Shown one piece after another: positions 59,535-64,000 of a stretch of 64,000 nucleotides of DNA (position 1 is the stretch's first letter; every line of letters starts with the position of its first letter). Origin of the DNA: Trebouxia sp. TZW2008 (Eukaryota; Chlorophyta; Trebouxiophyceae; Trebouxiales; Trebouxiaceae); contig BDIU01000111.1 of NCBI GenBank assembly GCA_002118135.1, positions 89,959 through 153,958 on the forward strand, written 5' to 3'. The notes under the pieces are model-generated. The model did no database searches, had not been told where the DNA came from, and was given only the letters and a program-made list of their open reading frames with translations. The translations under genes were made by a program, and so were the position numbers.

Positions 59535-62500
59535 ACAGATCGCAGGCAGACAGGAAGACAAACAGAGCCAGACACAAACTCAAACACATTGATGGCAGGT
59601 GGCAAACTGCGTGCCAGGGTCACCAAGCATGTGTCACCACACCTTGCCTGATTGCTTGTGTCATCTTCAGTCTTCGCTCAACTCTGCTTCTCTCAAGCCT
59701 TTCTTTGCCCTCCAGCTCCCTCAACTGCTGCTGTGCTCGGCTCTTGGGGTCGCCTCGCTTCCTCTGGTGGTAGTAGAGCCCTTCTTCTTCAAAACCCTCT
59801 TGGTCGGCCTCCTCGAGAGCCAAGATGCGTCTGAACTTCCCAATCCTGTACAGCTCAAAACACTTGTGAGCCTATTGTTACGTGAAAATGTGAACAAGCT
59901 GACATCTGCTGCTGTGCTCGGCTCTTGGGGTCGCCTCGCCTTCTTTGGCAATAGTACAGCCCTGCTTCTTCAAAGCCCTCTTGGTCAGCCTCCTTAAGAG
60001 CCAGAATGCGCCTGAGCTTCCGAATCCTGTACAGCTAAAATTGCCTGGGAACCTGCTGGCACGCAATTTGATCATTGAGCTAACATAGCATGTGCAAAGT
60101 GAAAGCACTTTCTGCTGTACTGCTTGCATTTGTGAGTGTAGCTCTCTGTCTCTTTTGCTTGCTGCAAATGGCTGCGAACGATCTGTCTAATTGGATGCAG
60201 TCAATAGTACGATTGAAGCTCATAATAGACAGGCCTGATATGCAGAGCACACGCATCATACAAACGCCTGAGCAAGGCAAAACTGTGCAGTAATCTTCAG
60301 CATCAAGGGCGCAAGGTATACATTGGAGTGTAGATCCTGTAGTTGGCCTGTGTACGGCTAGGCGTGGAAGTGAGATCTGGCTTGCACAGCGTCACACATG
60401 CATACCGCAACAGGATGATCATCAGCTTGAAGCTATCTTCTAAATACTCCAGATCATTCCGGTACTCCCGCATGGTCCCGTCAGCTTCCTTGCCATCACC
60501 ACTTGGGCGAGCAGCAGCAGCAGAGTTTGATTGCCGCCGCTCAGCATCCCGCTCCTCTTCCTCAGTCTGCATCCTGTCTGAAGCATCCTGTGAAGCTTTG
60601 CTGGCAGGACTCTTGTGATCTGCCGCAGCTGTGTCAGGTGAGATGCTAGGGTCTGTGGCGGCTAGGGTTGCGTTTGCAGCAGCAACGGCTTCATCTGCTG
60701 TTGCCAGCTTGCCCCTCTTGGAAGCAGGAGGCTCTGCTGACTCACCTGCAGAAAAGCTTATGTCAATTGCATGCCAGCTGAAGTCCTGGATGACTAGTCT
60801 GTTTTATCTTGCACAGCTTGATAATGACCAGCAAAGTCAGGAGTCACTAGGCGCAACCTTCATGTCTCTGGAGTTCCTGTGTCAGTTGCTGGTGATCATG
60901 CCAAACTGAGGCCTTGTATCTAGGCAGCCATACAGTGTCAAGTGACAAGTGACCTACAGGAGGGCGTTGACCAGGTCAACGAGTACAAGACCAGGAGGCA
61001 TTGCTGCGCGTCAATGCACAGGCAATGCATGCAGTGCTTGTCTGGTCAACTGCACAGGCATGACGCTGTAGTTTGCCAGACACCCTTGGCAAACAATGGT
61101 CCGCAGAGGTTTGAGTGAGCCGAGAGTCGCTCTGCATTGCTACAAAATGGCCTTCTACACTCTCACTTAGTATTTGTTGAGTGCAACCAGCAGGATCATG
61201 TGCATACCTGCAGCCTGGCGCTTCTTGCCAACCACATCCCTTTGCACCTCCTGCTTGATCAACTCAAAGACATCCTCGTTGGCGCCAAGGCCTGCAGAAG
61301 AAGAAGGCATGTGACAGGCTGCAATCCTGCAAGGTTTTAGAAGTCATAATGAAAAAGCTGGTGTTGAGCAGGGCAAGTATGTGAGGTGCTACGCTCTGAG
61401 TAAGCCACAAGAGTCATTTGGCATCATTGTTTGGTATGGTGGTATGGTGAGTAGGTCAGGAGGAAAATTTGACCTACTCACCATACCCTTTCCGGAGTCA
61501 TGAAAACTCTTGAATGGTTTGCCATCAGGAAGATTGTCAATTCTACACGAAGCAGCTACCACATCACAGCAATGAATGTGAACATCACAGCAATCAATGT
61601 AACAGCTGTTTGTTGCAAAAATCAGCAAACTCTGCGTGACCAGAAAAACACTCTGTATGCCACAATTCATTGCACAGAATGTTTGTATATGTGAACCATG
61701 ACTGGATGTACTGAGAAACACAGCACAACAGAATGTGCATGCAATGCTGAACTCACACCCGGTGTGCACGCAAAGTTGTTTGCAATCTTTGCGGCATGCC
61801 GCTCAGAAGGCAGAATGGGCATGTTAAATCTGACAAGAACACTCATGCAATGCCAAAATCGTGTGCACTTTGCATGAGAAGGTGTCATCTGTGATCTCAA
61901 CAGCATGTTGCTTTGCCATGAATACGCCAGAGCAGGCAAAACCTGCTTCTGCTCATTGCTTCTGTATGCATCTGGCAGGGTTGTAGAAGCTCGCTAGCGC
62001 GATGACAATGATAATAGGCAAGACAAGTCTGACCAGAGTCAGCTGGGGCTTTGGGTGGCTCAGCCTGTCCTTCACTGGCGGCTTTGACATCATTAAAGTG
62101 GTCATGGCTGAAGCTTGGCTCCTCTTTGAGCACATCCATCAGCTGAGTCTTGTCTACCTGAGATTCAGCAGCTCAATGCTCATCGAGTAACACTCAATGG
62201 CCTGAATTACACGCACATGCTGCTCAATGATCAAACTTTACACTAGCAGTATGCGTACAATTGACATCCCTCTCAAGAGTGGTGAGTGAGCTTGCACCTG
62301 ACAGAAAATGCACAGGCTTTGCAGCAGTTGACCGGAGCAGTGCGGGCCATACAACTGAGCAGGCAAGACTTCACTGCACACTGTTTCCACATGATGACAC
62401 AGTCTGACCAACGCTTCAAGAAGCTTCTGAGAAGGGCACGCATGCTTGGTATCAGTACATAAATGAGTGTGGAGCCTATTGTGAAAGCAGCAAAGCACAG

Positions 62501-63952
62501 GATGGCGGTGTGATGCTGACAAATGGACAGAGCAACGGTCAGGCACCCCACTTTCAGCAGATCTTCTTCAGTGAGGGGCTCTCCCAGAAGCGCCTTGACA
62601 ACCTCAGGGCTGAAGTGCAGGCTGGTTTCATTCAGCCCTTGAGAGCGCAGGCTGAAGGCCATTTCATCAAAGGCCTGCCCTCCACCAAGCAGGGCTTTGC
62701 TGCAGTCTGGGACCAGACCCTCCTTGATGTGCTGCCTTGTTGGCTTCAGGAATTGTAAGATCTCAAGCGTGTCCTGCAGCATGCACATTGCAGGCTGAAT
62801 TGTGCCATTTCATCACAGGCCTGTCCTCCACCAAGCACAAGTTTGCTGCACTGTTGGTTCAGCCCTCTTTGATGTGCTGCCTTGTGGGTTTCACAAACTG
62901 CAGGATATCAAGAGTGTCCGGCAACACAGGTCATATTGCACAGGTGGCATGCACAATTCAAACAATGCATTTCATTGCATGTCATCACCAGCATGAAGGG
63001 TTCCAAACAATCGCCAGCCAGAGTATCCTTCGACAAGCGATGAGCATGCACGATCTCTCACAAGCTTTTAAGTTGCAGAATGCACAGGTATGTGACGAAG
63101 TATTGCTCATACGGACCCTTCAAGACTCAAAGTTGCAGAGAACAGAGGACACTGGAAGGTCACAGTCAACAAAAGATTGCACTAATCTGCCGCAGTCAAA
63201 AAATCAAATAGCCTGCAAACTCAGCTAGCTCGGCTCACCAGGTCAGCAAAGACCGCAAAGGATGGAGAGGACCTGCCAAACTTGGGGAACAAATTGGAGA
63301 AGTCCTCCTGGCTGACTTGCTTCACTAGCACAAACATCATGGCCAGCTGCTCCTTCTCAGAAAGGTCCAGCCTGGACATCAGGCGCGCAAAACGAGGCGC
63401 TATGGCTTTGCTGTCAGCTTTCTGATCTCTCTGCTGCTGCTGCTGATGAACCTGCAATTACAACCCTTGTGTGTCGGGGACTCCTGTGGATCTGGTTGTC
63501 TTTGTAGCTTGTCATTCACTGACTGTGAAGGGAGGATCACGACTCAAGTTGATCAAGGCAAAGCTGATCAACTGCTGTGTTCATAAGGACTTCATTGATT
63601 TCCCATTGCATTCATTCAGAAGCCGTGCTAGACAGGCTCAGCAGGCCCAGCTAGGTATGCACTGCAGCAATCAACTGTCTCCAACCAGTTTGGTCCTGTG
63701 CCAAACTAAGCCATTTGTACTGAACAATGATTTCAGCAACATGTACATGCCATGTACCTGTATTGCATGCATCGCCAAGTCCAAGGCTGCCTGTGTGGTC
63801 TTGATATACCTGCTGGAGAAGGCCCAGCACTCGCCATCATATGTTTGAGCATCATCATTGCCATTCCGAGATGCTGTTTTGGCTTTAGTGCCTTTCTTCA
63901 CGGCAGGCTCAGCTGCACCATCTGCAAACGGTGGTGACCTTCTAAATTTCAC
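51697..63952 (-). CDS. Large tandem-AAA ATPase (5' end beyond the window)
   Basis: Nineteen exons: 63758-63952, 63239-63451, 62552-62773, 62034-62157, 61208-61291, 60406-60745, 59643-59845, 59163-59315, 58509-58655, 57957-58170, 57486-57651, 56881-57027, 55365-55574, 54223-54415, 53692-53835, 53013-53196, 52544-52679, 52104-52254, 51697-51861; about 1,130 residues in the window. AAA1: Walker A HGASGVGKT, Walker B ALLFFDECEAIF, sensor 1 IIIMATNRPHDLDEAMHRRI. AAA2: GEPGTGKT, AVLCFDEAEGLF, IVVLITNKPDAIDTAFQRRI. Both look ATPase-competent, with Arg-finger-like residues. The N-terminal part has helical repeats (LMSRLDLSEKEQLAMMFVLV, LAPFEKLVLELLVG) resembling the wing-helix-linked AAA ATPases of bacteria. 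The function is unknown to me. The junction 59643 to 59315 needs a donor a few bases downstream to keep phase. The right edge of the window cuts the gene. Confidence 0.82.
54490..55025 (-). repeat. Three upstream copies of an AAA-gene exon head
   Basis: Units GCAGCAAGTCTGCCTGATT-ACA-CAGGT-ACTCC and GGGCTGTYGCCCTGCA occur at about 54505-54565, 54700-54760 and 54985-55022, matching the acceptor and first 55 bp of the exon starting at 54415. Confidence 0.8.
56418..56580 (-). ncRNA. U1: U1 spliceosomal snRNA
   Basis: The minus-strand RNA starts ATACTTACCTG, the canonical 5'-splice-site-pairing end. It then has TGATCAGGAAGG (stem-loop I/U1-70K region), TTGCACTCCG (stem-loop II, U1A-type loop), an Sm site AATAATTTCTGG at about 56451-56462, and a terminal hairpin GCTGAGGCGAGCGCATGCGC closing with CTCAGC. 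The length of about 163 nt equals that of U1 in other eukaryotes. A TATA element (GTATATAAC on the minus strand, 56604-56612) lies about 25-32 bp upstream, as expected for a Pol II snRNA promoter. The gene is nested in the intron 55575-56880 of the AAA gene, in the same orientation. Confidence 0.93.
56600..56615 (-). promoter_or_regulatory. TATA element of the U1 snRNA gene
   Basis: Minus-strand CAGTATATAACAAG about 25-32 bp upstream of the U1 5' end. I did not find a clear plant-type USE further upstream. Confidence 0.6.
59436..59540 (+). repeat. (CAGA)n/(CAGG)n microsatellite
   Basis: About 100 bp in an AAA-gene intron. It produces spurious Cys/Leu/Pro-repeat frames. Confidence 0.95.
59900..60046 (-). 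repeat. Upstream copy of an AAA-gene exon head
   Basis: Reads RRILALKEADQEGFEEAGLY in the copy against RRILALEEADQEGFEEEGLY in the exon at 59845, with the same CTGTACAG acceptor and AGAGCCGAGCACAGCAG. The frame stays open for about 40 residues, but no donor was seen, so it may be a recent duplicate. Confidence 0.8.
62800..62935 (-). repeat. Upstream copy of an AAA-gene exon head
   Basis: Complement gives ACACTCTTGATATCCTGCAG, then AAACCCACAAGGCAGCACATC and AAAGAGGGCTGAACC, paralleling 62650-62773. The frame is broken (TGA). Confidence 0.8.
63605..63706 (-). mobile_element. SINE-like dispersed element, copy 5
   Basis: CATTCATTCAGAAGCCGTGC, TAGACAGGCTCAGCAGGCCC and CAATCAACTGTCTCCAACCAG. Intronic in the AAA gene, sense to it. 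Confidence 0.7.
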
Positions 63953-64000
63953 CTGATTAATGTCTCATTGCTTTGCAATTGCTTCAAACATAGTCATGTT

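Noticed and set aside
59323..59626. Cys/Leu/Pro-repeat ORFs on the minus strand
   Set aside because: Product of the CAGA/CAGG microsatellite in an intron of the AAA gene.

Overview
The window is nuclear DNA of an intron-rich eukaryote, most likely a chlorophyte green alga (Trebouxiophyceae-like). The reasons are: almost every recognisable protein is split into exons of about 75-400 bp with GT-AG junctions and strong TGCAG acceptors; the gene set fits a green alga (Rubisco-LSMT-type SET methyltransferase, GT61 glycosyltransferase, plant-like RPAP2 C-terminus, enkurin/FAP106); and there is a nuclear tRNA-Glu and a U1 snRNA. Bulk DNA is rich in TG/CA and visibly poor in CG, while gene starts lie in CG-rich patches, which suggests a methylated genome with unmethylated promoters. 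The species cannot be named from the sequence alone.

Layout: (1) 1-2852 (+) 3' part of a glycine-rich, LEA/dehydrin-like repeat protein. (2) 3590-8330 (-) RGP1 homologue of the RIC1-RGP1 Rab GEF. (3) 9628-18462 (+) SPX domain, RING finger, FCP1/NIF-type HAD phosphatase and PHOSPHO-type HAD phosphatase, all on one strand with compatible exon phases and no internal CG-rich promoter patch; probably one very large gene. (4) 18.5-24.8 kb, a gene-poor stretch with a ~340-bp dispersed repeat and a small coiled-coil membrane protein (20936-21397). (5) 24845-32212 (+) GT61-family glycosyltransferase. (6) 33111-33184 (-) tRNA-Glu(UUC), next to a MITE-like element with terminal inverted repeats. (7) 33949-39147 (-) RPAP2/RTR1 CTD phosphatase. 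(8) 39990-46635 (-) SET-domain methyltransferase. (9) 47272-50939 (-) enkurin. (10) 51697 to beyond the right edge (-) a large tandem-AAA ATPase with a U1 snRNA gene inside one intron, on the same strand.

The most unusual property is structural. In nearly every gene, partial tandem copies of an exon edge (a stretch of coding sequence together with its splice site and neighbouring intron) lie inside the adjacent intron, sometimes in arrays of four to ten. The RGP1 locus is the clearest case: both halves of one exon have been amplified separately, on either side of the intact exon. This looks like a genome-wide process of intron growth or decoy-exon formation by local tandem duplication.

Functionally the best candidate for something new is the SPX-RING-HAD-HAD locus. 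It combines an inositol-pyrophosphate/phosphate sensor domain, a ubiquitin-ligase-type RING and a phosphatase of the family that plants use for phosphate scavenging.
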